Assembly (NCBI RefSeq): GCF_000151105.2
Contig: NC_014804.1
Location: forward strand, 744,001-808,000
Reading direction: 5' to 3'
Source: Thermococcus barophilus MP
Lineage (GTDB): Archaea; Methanobacteriota_B; Thermococci; Thermococcales; Thermococcaceae
Length of the DNA stretch: 64,000 nucleotides
The position numbers were made by a program, and so were the translations under genes. The first letter of the stretch is position 1, and each line of letters opens with the position of its first letter. The notes beneath the pieces were generated by a model. That model was given only the letters and a program-made list of their open reading frames with translations. It had not been told where the DNA came from and ran no database searches. Below, piece by piece: positions 26,965-35,633 of this stretch.

Positions 26965-27369
26965 TTAAATGCCTTCCTCTTCATGGATTATAATCTCTCC
27001 CCTATCCGCATCAACTTCAATGATCTGCCCGTTTTTAATCTTCCTTATGTCAATTCTATCCACCATCGGGATTTCTGCAATTATTGCACCAGTTGCCACT
27101 ATTGTCTCTGCATCTTCCACTACAATGGCTTTTGGAGCAACGTTGTTCTTTTTGAGCTGGTAAATAATGTAAGAGCCGACAGTTGAACCTTTACCCCTGG
27201 GAAATACAAGGATTTTGTCTTTAACACTTTCTCCCCTTATATCGCTCTCCACATCAGTTATAATTCCAGTTTTTGGATCAATTCCTCCTAAAAATGAGAG
27301 AGGTCTTCGAGAAACCAGAGCAATTCCCTTAGCCTTTCCCTTTGTTATCCTTCTTCCTTTAAGCTTCAT
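26965..27369 (-). CDS. Phosphomevalonate dehydratase small subunit (aconitase X swivel domain, DUF126)
   Basis: This ~134-residue protein has the DUF126 pattern: KGRRITKGKAKGIALVSRRPLSFLGG, FPRGKGSTVGSYIIYQL and VATGAIIAEIPMVD. In archaea it pairs with the large AcnX subunit to dehydrate (R)-5-phosphomevalonate to trans-anhydromevalonate phosphate in the archaeal mevalonate pathway, feeding lipid isoprenoids. The start at 27369 follows GGTGGGAGGG. The large-subunit gene is immediately upstream and its stop overlaps this gene's leader. Confidence 0.88.
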   Translation of the reverse strand: MKLKGRRITKGKAKGIALVSRRPLSFLGGIDPKTGIITDVESDIRGESVKDKILVFPRGKGSTVGSYIIYQLKKNNVAPKAIVVEDAETIVATGAIIAEIPMVDRIDIRKIKNGQIIEVDADRGEIIIHEEEGI

Positions 27370-27379
27370 CCCTCCCACC

Positions 27380-28540
27380 TCACGGAGCTTCAAGAATCAG
27401 CTTATCCGTATTATCGAGTCTTACTTTCAGTCCAGCTGATGAAAAATAGAAGCTTGCCTTTCCGCTGTTCGTTGCAATTCCCTTGTACCAACTCTTGATT
27501 GGTGAAACAATTAGGCATGCATCCACAACAATCTTACCATTATAGCGCTCTATGACTTCTGTGTAGCCCAAAGAATCTGCTAAATATCTCACGACCCTGC
27601 TTGCCGTTATGAAGAGAGGAACTTTCAGAGGTTTTCCCCTCATCCTTAAAAGCTCAGCGACTTCTTTTATTTCATGAATTGAAGCATGTGGACAGCCAAT
27701 TAAAATGGCATCAATCTCATCCCAGCCAGCGTTGTACTTTTCTTTAACTTCCTTGAGCTCTTTGTCATCAACCTGTATTCTTTCAAGCTTATCTGTAATG
27801 GCAGTTTTATACTCCGGGGTTTCCCCCTCAACATGATATAACGCAATTGAGCCTGTTGCAGCCATTGAGGCACCAAGCTCTTTCAAATAATCTGTCTTTT
27901 CAGGTCTTAATCCTCTAAAATAAGGAACATCATTTTTAAGTATCTTTCCAAGGTGATACCCCAAAAAACTGTAATCAACAAAGTCTTTAACTTTGGCTTG
28001 AATTTCAACAATAACCGTTGCTTTTCTGTTTTCTTCTAAGTGAAGCCCATAGTTTGGTGTTTTTCCCACAATTGCAGCCGCCAGACTTGAGGGTCCACCC
28101 TCTCTGTTCGTTCTTGCACCTATGATAGAGTTTGCAAAGCTTACGGCAGAACTTTCACTCCAAGCTAAGTGATCACCAAATTTTGGCAGATTTGCCCCAT
28201 AATATGGGGTGCATGTTGAAGTTATCTCAATCCCCATCGCCTTGTAAAGCTCCAGAACCTCTCTTTGTTTTTCCATGAACTCTTCATTGCCAATTCCTGC
28301 AGGATTTAAGGTTGTATAAACACTAACTTTAGCTCCCGCATCTACAAAATCTCTCAAAAATTCTATGCCAGCATCCCCAATGTTTTTATAAGAAACTCCA
28401 GCTATTTGGGCACTTTTGATTGGAATTAGCCTATCCGCTCCATAAATCTCTCCGAGGGCAACAAGAATCTCCATGGCTTTCTGCAGAGCATATCCGTACT
28501 CTCCTGCTAAAATCAGCTCTTCTTCCTTTGTTAGATACAT
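27380..28540 (-). CDS. Phosphomevalonate dehydratase large subunit (aconitase X, DUF521)
   Basis: This 386-residue protein is the catalytic, Fe-S binding subunit of archaeal AcnX. Diagnostic segments are GAKVSVYTTLNPAG, TCTPYYGANLPKFGDHLAWSESSA (cluster Cys in TCTPYY), GARTNREGGPSSLAAAIVGKTPNYG, and IGCPHASIHEI. Together with the small subunit it performs the dehydration step of the modified mevalonate route. GGTGATAG precedes the ATG. No gene lies immediately upstream on its strand. Confidence 0.9.
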   Translation of the reverse strand: MYLTKEEELILAGEYGYALQKAMEILVALGEIYGADRLIPIKSAQIAGVSYKNIGDAGIEFLRDFVDAGAKVSVYTTLNPAGIGNEEFMEKQREVLELYKAMGIEITSTCTPYYGANLPKFGDHLAWSESSAVSFANSIIGARTNREGGPSSLAAAIVGKTPNYGLHLEENRKATVIVEIQAKVKDFVDYSFLGYHLGKILKNDVPYFRGLRPEKTDYLKELGASMAATGSIALYHVEGETPEYKTAITDKLERIQVDDKELKEVKEKYNAGWDEIDAILIGCPHASIHEIKEVAELLRMRGKPLKVPLFITASRVVRYLADSLGYTEVIERYNGKIVVDACLIVSPIKSWYKGIATNSGKASFYFSSAGLKVRLDNTDKLILEAP

Positions 28541-28689
28541 GCTATCACCATAAGAGATATCTCATAGAGGGTTTAAAGCTTTTACACTCTTCGAAACATC
28601 ACATGTAGAGCCGTAAAGCCTTATTTTGCTATTAAGATTAGGCAAATTAAACAAAAGAGTTTTGTAATCGGAGTTTTTGAATAGTAAAG

Positions 28690-28697
28690 TTTATAAA
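28690..28697 (+). promoter_or_regulatory. TATA box of the initiator tRNA gene
   Basis: GTTTATAAAC around 28689-28698 contains the archaeal TATA core TTTATAAA. It is centred about 36 bp upstream of the mature tRNA 5' end at 28730, a normal distance allowing a short 5' leader. Confidence 0.7.
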
Positions 28698-28729
28698 CTT
28701 ACCATATATTAGTATGTATCGGGTTGTGC

Positions 28730-28807
28730 AGCGGGGTGGGGCAGCTAGGAGTGCCCGCCGGGCTCATAACCCGGAGGTCGGAGGTTCAAATCCTCCCCCC
28801 GCTACCA
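28730..28807 (+). tRNA. Initiator tRNA-Met (anticodon CAU), CCA encoded
   Basis: The sequence folds as a standard tRNA. The acceptor AGCGGGG pairs with CCCCGCT, the D arm is GGGC...GCCC, the anticodon stem is CCGGG/CCCGG with loop CTCATAA, and the T arm is GGAGG TTCAAAT CCTCC. It is followed by discriminator A and an encoded CCA. The A1-U72 terminal pair and three consecutive G-C pairs (GGG/CCC) flanking the anticodon loop are the marks of an archaeal initiator rather than an elongator. There is no intron. Confidence 0.95.
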
Positions 28808-28882
28808 ATGTATACATTTGTACGTCCAATTTTGGGTAATGTTTTTAGAAACGTTTTTAATGATGTATGTTTTCTTATAACT

Positions 28883-29789
28883 ATGCGTAGTTTGAAAGAG
28901 TTATCTCCAACAGAATTGCAAATTCTTATTGAGTTTGTCATAAGTTTACGGAAAGAGGGAGTTAGTTACAAGAAGATTGTCAGCAAAGTTTCTGAAGAAT
29001 TTGACGTCAAAGTTTCTAAAGCGACCGTGATTCGATGGTACAAAGGATACAGTAATCCATTCAACAAAATAAAACGCATTAACTTAAAACCTTCTCCCGA
29101 GCTTTCATACATAATTGGAGTTTATTTGGGTGATGGGAGCATTCATCGAAAATCCAACGGAAGGTATCTAATAAAACTTCAAAGTAGTGGATAAAGGATT
29201 CGCGGAGACATTTTTAAATGGTGTTAACTCAACTTTTGGCTTTGAGAGAGACACCTCACGTGTTAATAGATGGTATGTAGAAGCCAGTAACAAAGAGCTT
29301 TTTATGTTTCTCAATAAATCCATTGACAAATTAATTGAGACTGCAGGGAATTATCCAGCTGATTTCCTAAGAGGATTCTTTGACAGTGAGGGCTATCCAA
29401 TAATTGAGGCCAAGAACAGATTTCGAGTTATGGTCGGTGTTGCTAACTCCAATTTGGAGACCATTGGAGCTGTGAAGGATATGCTTGCTCAGTTGGGGAT
29501 AAGTTCAACTATTAGAAGGTCTAATCTCATCGGACAAGAAGTTGTAATCCGCGGCATTAAATACACGTCTAATGTCGATATGTATACTCTAACAGTAAGT
29601 CGAAAAGCAGACGTGAAACGCTTTGCTGAGCTCGTGGGATTTTCTTCATCAACAAAAATGAAGAAGCTCCAATTTGCTATTCAACTCATGGATCTACCTG
29701 ATGATAAGGCTATTTCTAAGTGGCATAGATTGTACTACAAAACTCCTCGCGGATACAAACTTAAAAACTCAACAGGCAAAAGTTTTTAA
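28883..29789 (+). pseudogene. LAGLIDADG homing endonuclease, frameshifted
   Basis: Two reading frames together make one protein of about 300 residues. The first (ATG 28883 to TAA 29194) has an N-terminal HTH-like segment (SYKKIVSKVSEEF...ATVIRWYKG) and the first LAGLIDADG helix YIIGVYLGDGSI. The second (from about 29184 to 29789) carries the other half, with the second helix FLRGFFDSEGYP. One extra base near 29181-29184 (CAAAG) breaks the frame; removing one A restores KLQVVDKGFAETF. The gene is free-standing, between the initiator tRNA and rpsO, not inside an intron or intein. It is probably a decayed selfish gene; programmed shifting or a sequencing error are alternatives. Confidence 0.75.
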
Positions 29790-29868
29790 ACACACCTTGG
29801 CAATTCCAATTGGCTATGCCATAAGGGGCGGCTGGCGGGAGCTGGCCGTCACCAAGGAGGTGTTATAT
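29783..29868 (+). promoter_or_regulatory. rpsO promoter and structured leader (possible S15 autoregulatory RNA)
   Basis: A TATA-like TTTTTAAA at 29783-29790 overlaps the endonuclease stop. The leader contains a 10-bp hairpin, 29827-29836 paired with 29841-29850 (GGCGGCTGGC / GCTGGCCGTC, three G-U pairs, GGGA loop), that ends 4 nt before AAGGAGGTG. CCTTGG at 29795-29800 can pair with CCAAGG at 29852-29857, enclosing the hairpin next to the ribosome binding site. Bacterial S15 autoregulates through leader structures. The same idea here is inference. Confidence 0.5.
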
Positions 29869-30324
29869 ATGGCAAGGATACATGCGAGAAAGAGAGGTAA
29901 ATCGGGATCAAAAAGACCCCCAAGGACTGCCCCACCAACTTGGGTGGAATACACAGCTGAGGAAGTTGAGAACCTTGTCATAAAGCTTAGGAAAGAAGGC
30001 TACAGCACGGCTATGATAGGGACTATTCTCAGAGACCAGTATGGAATTCCAAGCGTTAAGCTAATTACAGGCAAAAAGATAACCAAGATCCTTGAAGAGA
30101 ACGGCTTAGCACCAGAAATTCCAGAGGATTTGATGTTCCTCATTAAGAGGGCAGTTAACTTGAGAAGACATCTCGAGGAACATCCCAAGGACATACACTC
30201 AAGGAGAGGGCTTCAGCTCATTGAAAGCAAGATCAGAAGACTTGTGAAATACTACAGAAGAACAGGAAAGCTTCCACCAAAGTGGAGATACGATCCAGAG
30301 CAGGCAAAACTCTTAGTTCGCTGA
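29869..30324 (+). CDS. rpsO: Small ribosomal subunit protein uS15
   Basis: This 151-residue archaeal/eukaryal-type S15 has the N-terminal extension [17 protein letters not shown] and core motifs ([29 protein letters not shown]). It binds the central domain of 16S rRNA early in 30S assembly. AAGGAGGTG precedes the ATG. It heads a cluster with GAN nuclease, pcc1 and rps3ae, an arrangement I recall from other Thermococcales. Confidence 0.96.
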   Translation: MARIHARKRGKSGSKRPPRTAPPTWVEYTAEEVENLVIKLRKEGYSTAMIGTILRDQYGIPSVKLITGKKITKILEENGLAPEIPEDLMFLIKRAVNLRRHLEEHPKDIHSRRGLQLIESKIRRLVKYYRRTGKLPPKWRYDPEQAKLLVR

Positions 30325-30355
30325 TTTCTCACTTTTTCCTTCTTAAGGTGATAGG

Positions 30356-31774
30356 ATGGACAAGAGCGGCTTTTTGGAGAAGGTTAGGGAAGGTGCCGAA
30401 CTGATAAAAATGCACATCGAGTTAGGGCACACTATACGCATCATTTCCCACAGAGATGCCGACGGGATAACTGCTGGCGCCATTCTTGCAAAGGCAATTG
30501 CACGGGAAGGCGGGAACTTTCATTTGAGCATTGTTAAACAGCTCAGCGAGGATTTAATCACGGAACTTGCAAATGAAAAGCAGAAAATTTACGTTTTCAG
30601 CGATTTAGGTAGTGGATCAATAAAGCTCATTGAGAAACACCTCAGTGATGCAAGTGTTGTTATAGCTGATCATCATCCACCAGAGGATGGAGAGATTAAG
30701 AACGATAACCACATCTTAGTTAACCCAACACAATTTGGAGCCGACAGCGTTAGAGATCTAAGCGGTTCTGGAGTTGCTTATTTTGTTGCAAGGGAGATTA
30801 ATGAGAAGAACAGGGATTTAAGCTATTTGGCCTTAGTTGGTGCCGTTGGAGATATGCAGGAAATAGATGGGCAGTTCCACGGCATGAACTTGGACATAAT
30901 AGAAGATGCAAAAGAACTTGACTTGATTGAAATACGGAAGGAGATTAGGCTTTATGGAAGGGAGACGAGGAAGCTCTACCAAATGCTCGCCTATGCCACT
31001 AATCCAGAGATTCCAGAAATTACCGGAGATGAGAGAAAGGCCATTGAATTCCTCAGGGCTAAGGGATTTGACCCAGATATGTACTACTGGCAGCTCAGAG
31101 AAGAAGAAAAGAAGAGATTCAATGACTTGATTGTAATTCATCTGATCAAACACGGAGCTGGGAAAGAAGTGATCGACAGAATAATCGGAGATGTAGTCCT
31201 AATAAAGGTCTACAAAGAAGGAGATCCAAGACACGAGGCAAGAGAATTCGCTACTCTGCTCAATGCAACTGGAAGACTAAACGCAGGCACCCTTGGAGTA
31301 GCAATATGCTTGGGAGATGATGATGCATTTAAAGCCGCACTAAAGCTGGTCGATGAGTACAAGAAAGAGCAGATTGAGGCAAGAAAATATTTAATACAAA
31401 ATTGGAACAGCAGTGTTATTGAAAAGGAAAATGTCTACGTCTTTTACGCGGGTAAAAACATCAAAGATACTCTCGTGGGCATAGCAGCAAACATTGCAAT
31501 AAGTTCAAGACTTGCAAGCCCAGAAAAGCCGGTGATTATTTTGGCAGACAGTGAGGAAGATGAGAGCCTCGTTAAAGGCTCAGCAAGAACTACCGAAAGA
31601 GCGTTAGCCAAGGGGTATCATCTTGGAGAGGCTTTGAGAAAAGTTGCGGAGATTATTGGCGGAGAAGGCGGAGGTCATGCGATAGCTGCTGGCATTAGAT
31701 TTCCAAAGGACAAATTGGAGGAATTTGCAGAGCTTATAAACAAAGCGTTGGAGGAGCAGACAAATGGAAATTAA
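30356..31774 (+). CDS. GAN, GINS-associated RecJ/Cdc45-like nuclease (DHH family)
   Basis: This 472-residue DHH phosphoesterase has motif [17 protein letters not shown] (residues ~24-39), the DHH motif in [11 protein letters not shown] near 105, and the DHHA1 domain with [12 protein letters not shown] near 445. In Thermococcus this protein is a 5'-3' exonuclease that binds GINS in the archaeal replisome (CMG-like complex). Key catalytic Asp and His residues are present. GGTGATAGG precedes the ATG. The end overlaps pcc1 by 11 nt. Confidence 0.9.
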   Translation: MDKSGFLEKVREGAELIKMHIELGHTIRIISHRDADGITAGAILAKAIAREGGNFHLSIVKQLSEDLITELANEKQKIYVFSDLGSGSIKLIEKHLSDASVVIADHHPPEDGEIKNDNHILVNPTQFGADSVRDLSGSGVAYFVAREINEKNRDLSYLALVGAVGDMQEIDGQFHGMNLDIIEDAKELDLIEIRKEIRLYGRETRKLYQMLAYATNPEIPEITGDERKAIEFLRAKGFDPDMYYWQLREEEKKRFNDLIVIHLIKHGAGKEVIDRIIGDVVLIKVYKEGDPRHEAREFATLLNATGRLNAGTLGVAICLGDDDAFKAALKLVDEYKKEQIEARKYLIQNWNSSVIEKENVYVFYAGKNIKDTLVGIAANIAISSRLASPEKPVIILADSEEDESLVKGSARTTERALAKGYHLGEALRKVAEIIGGEGGGHAIAAGIRFPKDKLEEFAELINKALEEQTNGN

Positions 31775-32009
31775 AGCCAATGCGGAGATAATCTGGCAGT
31801 ACAACGATGAAAGAACCGCCGAGGCAATAGCGAGAGCTATTGATGTTGATAATTTAAACCTTCCAAAAAATTTAAAGGTTAAAACTTATTGGGAAGATTG
31901 TAAGGTCATAACAAAAGTTAAATACTCCGGTGAGATTGAAAGCCTTATAGTGGCTTTGGATGATTTGGTGTTTTCAATCAAGATCGCCGAAGATAGTTTA
32001 AAACTGTGA
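31764..32009 (+). CDS. pcc1: KEOPS complex subunit Pcc1
   Basis: This 81-residue alpha/beta protein has a dimer-forming helix ([13 protein letters not shown]) and strands ([23 protein letters not shown]) typical of archaeal Pcc1/CTAG-like proteins. In KEOPS it bridges Kae1 and helps make t6A37 in ANN-decoding tRNAs. GGAGGAG lies in the 3' end of the GAN gene just before the ATG. It is followed after 18 nt by rps3ae. Confidence 0.88.
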   Translation: MEIKANAEIIWQYNDERTAEAIARAIDVDNLNLPKNLKVKTYWEDCKVITKVKYSGEIESLIVALDDLVFSIKIAEDSLKL

Positions 32010-32027
32010 AAGTTAGGAGGTGTTAAG

Positions 32028-32630
32028 ATGGCCAGAGCTAATCCAAGAAAAAGAGCTGCCGCTGCAAGAGATAAGTGGAAGCTCAAGCAGTGGTATATTG
32101 TTTATGCTCCCGAGTTTTTTGGAAGCCAGGAGATTGGTTTAACTCCAGCAGACGATCCTGAAAAGGTTAAGGGCAGGGTTATAGAAACAACGCTCAAAGA
32201 CTTAACTGGAGACTTCACAAAGGGTCACGTTAAGCTATACTTCCAGATTTATGACGTCAAAGGGCAGAACGCTTACACAAAGTTCAAGGGACACAAGCTT
32301 GCAAGGAGCTACATTAGGAGCTTAGTTAGAAGAAGAACAACAAGAATTGATGGTATCTTTAATGTGACAACAAAGGACGGCTACAAGCTTAGAGTTATGG
32401 GAATGGTCATTGCAATAAGAAGAATTCAGACAAGCCAAGAGAGGGCAATTAGAGAAATCATGAGAAACATCATATACAAGAAGGCTGAAGAGCTGCCGTT
32501 TACACAGTTTGTTCTTGAGGCTGTCACAGGTAAGATGGCTTCTGAGATTGCCAAGGAAGCAAAGAAGATATATCCGCTTAAGAGAGCAGAAATCAGAAAG
32601 ATTAAGGTTCTTGCTGAACCGGAGATTTGA
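32028..32630 (+). CDS. rps3ae: Small ribosomal subunit protein eS1 (S3Ae)
   Basis: This 200-residue ribosomal protein has a basic N-terminus ([23 protein letters not shown]) and family segments [15 protein letters not shown] and [17 protein letters not shown]. It is a 30S platform protein of archaea and eukaryotes. TTAGGAGGTG precedes the ATG. It is downstream of pcc1 in the same operon, which links translation and tRNA modification genes. Confidence 0.96.
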   Translation: MARANPRKRAAAARDKWKLKQWYIVYAPEFFGSQEIGLTPADDPEKVKGRVIETTLKDLTGDFTKGHVKLYFQIYDVKGQNAYTKFKGHKLARSYIRSLVRRRTTRIDGIFNVTTKDGYKLRVMGMVIAIRRIQTSQERAIREIMRNIIYKKAEELPFTQFVLEAVTGKMASEIAKEAKKIYPLKRAEIRKIKVLAEPEI

Positions 32631-32713
32631 TTTTTCTCCGCTTCCATTTCTCCTCTAAAGCGCTTCTGCTAAAGCTTTTAAGTTTATTCTCCAATTCCTA
32701 TCAGGTGATAGCG

Positions 32714-33760
32714 ATGAAATTTTTAATAAAAACTCAGAGGGGAATGGAAGCAGTTGCTGGTAATTACATCAAGGAAGCTTTGGAAGATTCTAAGGTCTGG
32801 ATTTCCCCTCAAGGGTATTCCGGACTGATTTTAGTTGAAACCGATGATAAAAATGCAAAAGAGAAGATTTTAGAAATCCCAGAAGTTGAGAGAGTTATTG
32901 AGGTCTTACATGAGGTTCCCGCTAAAATTGAAGATATTTTAAATGTCGCCGAAGATCTTGCCAAGTTTATCAATGAGGGAGAGACATTTGCCGTTAAGAC
33001 TAAGAGGAGAGGAAAGCACGACTTCACAAGTGTTGATGTTAATGTTCAGCTTGGGGCTAAAATAAAAGAGCTCACAAATGCTGAAGTTGATTTGAGCTTT
33101 CCAGATAAAGCAATTCTGGTTGAAATAATCGGAGATAAAGCTTACATCTCAGTTGTTGGAAAAGAGGAGTGGAAGAAGTACACTCCAGAGAAGACAGATG
33201 CAAGGAAGCTTTTCAAAAAAGTCAGCATAGTCCAGATGCCGTACTGGGGTGATTACAAAGCCTGCAGAAACTTCGGTGAGAAAATTGGCAGAGCTGCTCA
33301 GGCATTTGAAGTTAAAGAACTAATAATAGCACCAAAAGAAAAAATTGACGGCTATGAGCTCATGGAATTTTTGAGAGGAGTGAAGATTGGACAGGAGTCA
33401 AGGTATCAGATACAAAGGGAAGCTTACCCCTGGAAAATCGAGAAAGTTCCCGTATATGTTTGGGATTTATACCAAGTGATAAGAGACAAGAGAAGAAACA
33501 AGCGTTTGCTCATAATTACAGACCCCAAAGGGCATACTCTGGCTGAGGTTAAAGATGAACTGGCGAAAGACATGTATTACGCAAAGGAAGTTGTTGTGTT
33601 CATCGGTTCGCGAGAGGGTATTCCGAGGGGACTTTTCAGATTTGCGGATTACGTTGTTGACTTAGCACCTTACATGACATTTGCAACTGAACATGGAATC
33701 CCTGGTGCATTAATAGCACTGTGGACAATTTATGAAGAAGAGCTTAGGAGAAGGGAATAA
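32714..33760 (+). CDS. THUMP-SPOUT type RNA methyltransferase (COG1818-like)
   Basis: This 348-residue protein starts MKFLIKTQRGMEAVAGNYI. A THUMP-like RNA-binding region covers ~residues 60-160 (VKTKRRGKHDFTSVDVNVQLGAKIKEL). The C-terminal half has SPOUT-like features (FIGSREGIPRGLFRFADYVVDLAPYMTFATEHGIPGAL), where the trefoil knot binds SAM. The target RNA is unknown. GGTGATAG precedes the ATG at 32714. A longer frame upstream overlaps rps3ae and is not convincing. A C/D sRNA lies directly after its stop on the opposite strand. Confidence 0.8.
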   Translation: MKFLIKTQRGMEAVAGNYIKEALEDSKVWISPQGYSGLILVETDDKNAKEKILEIPEVERVIEVLHEVPAKIEDILNVAEDLAKFINEGETFAVKTKRRGKHDFTSVDVNVQLGAKIKELTNAEVDLSFPDKAILVEIIGDKAYISVVGKEEWKKYTPEKTDARKLFKKVSIVQMPYWGDYKACRNFGEKIGRAAQAFEVKELIIAPKEKIDGYELMEFLRGVKIGQESRYQIQREAYPWKIEKVPVYVWDLYQVIRDKRRNKRLLIITDPKGHTLAEVKDELAKDMYYAKEVVVFIGSREGIPRGLFRFADYVVDLAPYMTFATEHGIPGALIALWTIYEEELRRRE

Positions 33761-33812
33761 TCAGCCCCTAAGGTCGTCATCATCTCTCAGCAATCCGCCT
33801 TTTCATCACATT
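33759..33812 (-). ncRNA. C/D box sRNA, canonical two-guide
   Basis: On the minus strand: C box GTGATGA (33809-33803), 12-nt guide, D' CTGA (33790-33787), 3-nt spacer, C' ATGATGA (33783-33777), 12-nt guide, D CTGA (33764-33761). All four boxes are perfect and both guides are 12 nt, the Thermococcales norm. With L7Ae, Nop5 and fibrillarin such RNAs direct 2'-O-methylation of the target base paired 5 nt upstream of D or D'. Predicted target words are CCCCTAAGGTCG and CAATCCGCCTTT. Which RNA carries them was not checked. It lies between two convergent genes. Confidence 0.88.
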
Positions 33813-33819
33813 TTAAACT

Positions 33820-34533
33820 TTACACAAGGGATAAAAAGATTATCCCTCCAATGATCCCACCAACAACTGTTGCAATGAAATTCGTGCCGTTATTATCAAC
33901 AATGCCCCTGTTTTCTAAGGTTGCCCCTACAATGCTATCAATGTTGCACCCAATGAATCCTCCAAGCAGTGTCGCCAAGAGCATCTGCCATTTGTACTGA
34001 GTTATCTCTGCTGCAATGAAAGCAATCACCAATGCACCAATGAATGCAAAGAGTTCACCCTGAAAAGAAACGGCTCCATTAGATCCAGGCGTTGCAGGCT
34101 TTAAATTTGTGATGATCCTTGGCTTTTTCCCCAAGATTTTTCCAAGCTCACTCGCCAGTGTGTCTGCATTTGCCGTAGCTATTGAGGCAAATGTAGCTGC
34201 CCACAGAAAATCCTGTTGAAAGGCATGCTCAAACATCACAAATATCCCTGCTGCCAATCCGTTTCCCAGAACATTCCTCCAACTTCTTATGCCTTTCTTT
34301 CCCTCGGCAATTCCGATTTTCAGCTTATCTGAATATCTATATCTTGTAGAAAGAACACCCATAACAACAAAGACAACCAGTGCCAGAAAAGGATACATCC
34401 CCCCAAAATACAGGATGAGCATTCCAAGAAAAACAGCTGAAACACTGCCCATTTTATCCAGTGCTTTAAAGACATAAGCCGCGAATCCAAATACAACGAG
34501 CATGATGAACTGAATCACTGAAATCCCTGTCAT
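33820..34533 (-). CDS. DUF92 family membrane protein
   Basis: This ~237-residue integral membrane protein has six or seven helices. Segments DTLASELGKILGKKPR and TPGSNGAVSFQGELFAFIGALV match DUF92 (TIGR00297), related to polyprenol/phytol kinase-type CTP-dependent kinases. A biochemical role in archaea is not established to my knowledge. The ATG at 34533 follows GGTGGC. The C/D sRNA lies just beyond its stop on the same strand and may be co-transcribed or processed from the same RNA. Confidence 0.8.
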   Translation of the reverse strand: MTGISVIQFIMLVVFGFAAYVFKALDKMGSVSAVFLGMLILYFGGMYPFLALVVFVVMGVLSTRYRYSDKLKIGIAEGKKGIRSWRNVLGNGLAAGIFVMFEHAFQQDFLWAATFASIATANADTLASELGKILGKKPRIITNLKPATPGSNGAVSFQGELFAFIGALVIAFIAAEITQYKWQMLLATLLGGFIGCNIDSIVGATLENRGIVDNNGTNFIATVVGGIIGGIIFLSLV

Positions 34534-34635
34534 TTGTGCCACCATTTCAAAGGTTATTTTAAATCAAAGAAGGATAAATAAGAAGCTTTATTACATTTTC
34601 TCTCGCTTATTGACGAAAGAGGAATAGGAAAAGAG

Positions 34636-35085
34636 CTAAAGTATCTCAAACTTAACGATTTCGGTGATAAATGTTATGTCCATCTTGTCAATCCCGTCTA
34701 TTTTCTTAGATATCTCATGTATCTTTTTCTCAATATCCTTCATATCCTTGGGGGCGACCAAATGGATCACAAGGTTGTGAGAACCAATAGCCCTTTCAAT
34801 GATCTTAATGTCCTGATCATCCTTCAGCCTCTCAATTATCTCATCAACTGGGGCTGCGGGTTTAAGAGTAATGCCCAGTATAACATAAACGTACCCCAAC
34901 CTGTCAAAATCTGGTATTATGGTATACTTCTTGATGACTCCCATCTTTTCAAGTTTATCCAATCTTCTGGAGATTCTCTGTCGTGTTGTTTTTAATTGCT
35001 CCGCCAATTCTTTGTATGTAAGTCTTGAATTCTTCGCCAAGAGGTTGATAAGCTGTATGTCGACCTTATCTATTTTAGCCCTCAT
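34636..35085 (-). CDS. Lrp/AsnC family transcription regulator
   Basis: This 149-residue protein has an N-terminal winged helix (DKVDIQLINLLAKNSRLTYKELAEQLKTTRQRISRRLDKLEKMGVI) and a C-terminal RAM/ACT-like effector domain (VYVILGITLKPAAPVDEIIERL). Such feast/famine regulators form dimers to octamers and respond to amino acids. GAGGTG precedes the ATG at 35085. It is monocistronic. A repeat-bearing intergenic region lies upstream. Confidence 0.92.
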   Translation of the reverse strand: MRAKIDKVDIQLINLLAKNSRLTYKELAEQLKTTRQRISRRLDKLEKMGVIKKYTIIPDFDRLGYVYVILGITLKPAAPVDEIIERLKDDQDIKIIERAIGSHNLVIHLVAPKDMKDIEKKIHEISKKIDGIDKMDITFITEIVKFEIL

Positions 35086-35206
35086 CAGCAAACACCTCAA
35101 TGTTATACTATACACAATTTATTAAAAATGTTTCGAATCTTATCCAATATACTAAATGTCCTCCAGAACATTGTGAAACAAGTTGTTACGTCAAACCCTC
35201 GTTACT

Positions 35207-35311
35207 TTGGAATATACAGGGCAATATAGTTACCAAAAGTTACATGAAAGTATTAGTGGTAATGATGGGATTAGGGGAGTAGTTTGGAATACACAATTCA
35301 AAGTAGTTACG
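35207..35311. repeat. Imperfect direct repeat pair upstream of the Lrp gene
   Basis: Two copies of TGGAATAyACAnnnCAAnnTAGTTAC occur at 35208-35233 and 35285-35310, 77 bp apart in the same orientation. The second ends inside the stop region of the MazG-like gene. The unit is ~26 bp with matches in about two thirds of positions. It may be paired regulator sites or the remains of a small duplication. Confidence 0.4.
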
Positions 35312-35606
35312 AATTGTCATTGCCATCCAATTTATCGCGATTCCGATATTTTGATATGGATGCAAGAAGAGCATTTTCGACATCTATACCATAATAATTT
35401 GCTATGCATAATAAAGCGAACAGCACGTCTCCAATTTCCTCTTTCAGGTTCTCCATTTTTCCATTTCCCTTTACGTTCTCAAACTTGAGCATTTCGTCAG
35501 AAAGTTCCCCCAGTTCTTCCACGAGTGCTGCAAGCATCTCAAATGGTGCCCAGTACCCACCAAGCTCTCGAATTAACTTATCAACCTCTCTTTGCAGCTT
35601 GTTCAT
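35307..35606 (-). CDS. MazG-like nucleotide pyrophosphohydrolase
   Basis: This 99-residue all-alpha protein carries ALVEELGELSDEM (residues ~27-39) and LKEEIGDVLFALLCIANYYG (~54-73), the ExxE and ExxD metal ligands of MazG-type NTP pyrophosphohydrolases. It is the second MazG-like gene in the window and only loosely similar to the one at 14.6 kb. It lies 27 nt downstream of an ArsR-type regulator and is probably in its operon. Confidence 0.82.
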   Translation of the reverse strand: MNKLQREVDKLIRELGGYWAPFEMLAALVEELGELSDEMLKFENVKGNGKMENLKEEIGDVLFALLCIANYYGIDVENALLASISKYRNRDKLDGNDNS

Positions 35607-35633
35607 GATAGATCACCAAGAAAATATTGAAAA

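Noticed and set aside
28540-28562. TATCAC-n5-GAGATA, close to the TrmB/Tgr glycolytic operator TATCAC-n5-GTGATA
   Set aside because: The TATCAC half is just the complement of the ribosome binding site GGTGATAG of the AcnX large subunit gene, and the other half has a mismatch. Similar half sites precede herA for the same reason.
28808-28820. ATGTATACAT palindrome right after the tRNA CCA as an integration attachment site
   Set aside because: No second copy of the tRNA 3' end or of this palindrome follows the endonuclease, and there is no integrase gene.
28724-28882. An open frame running through the initiator tRNA into the homing endonuclease
   Set aside because: It only reads through the tRNA by chance. 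The endonuclease start with the expected N-terminal HTH is the ATG at 28883.
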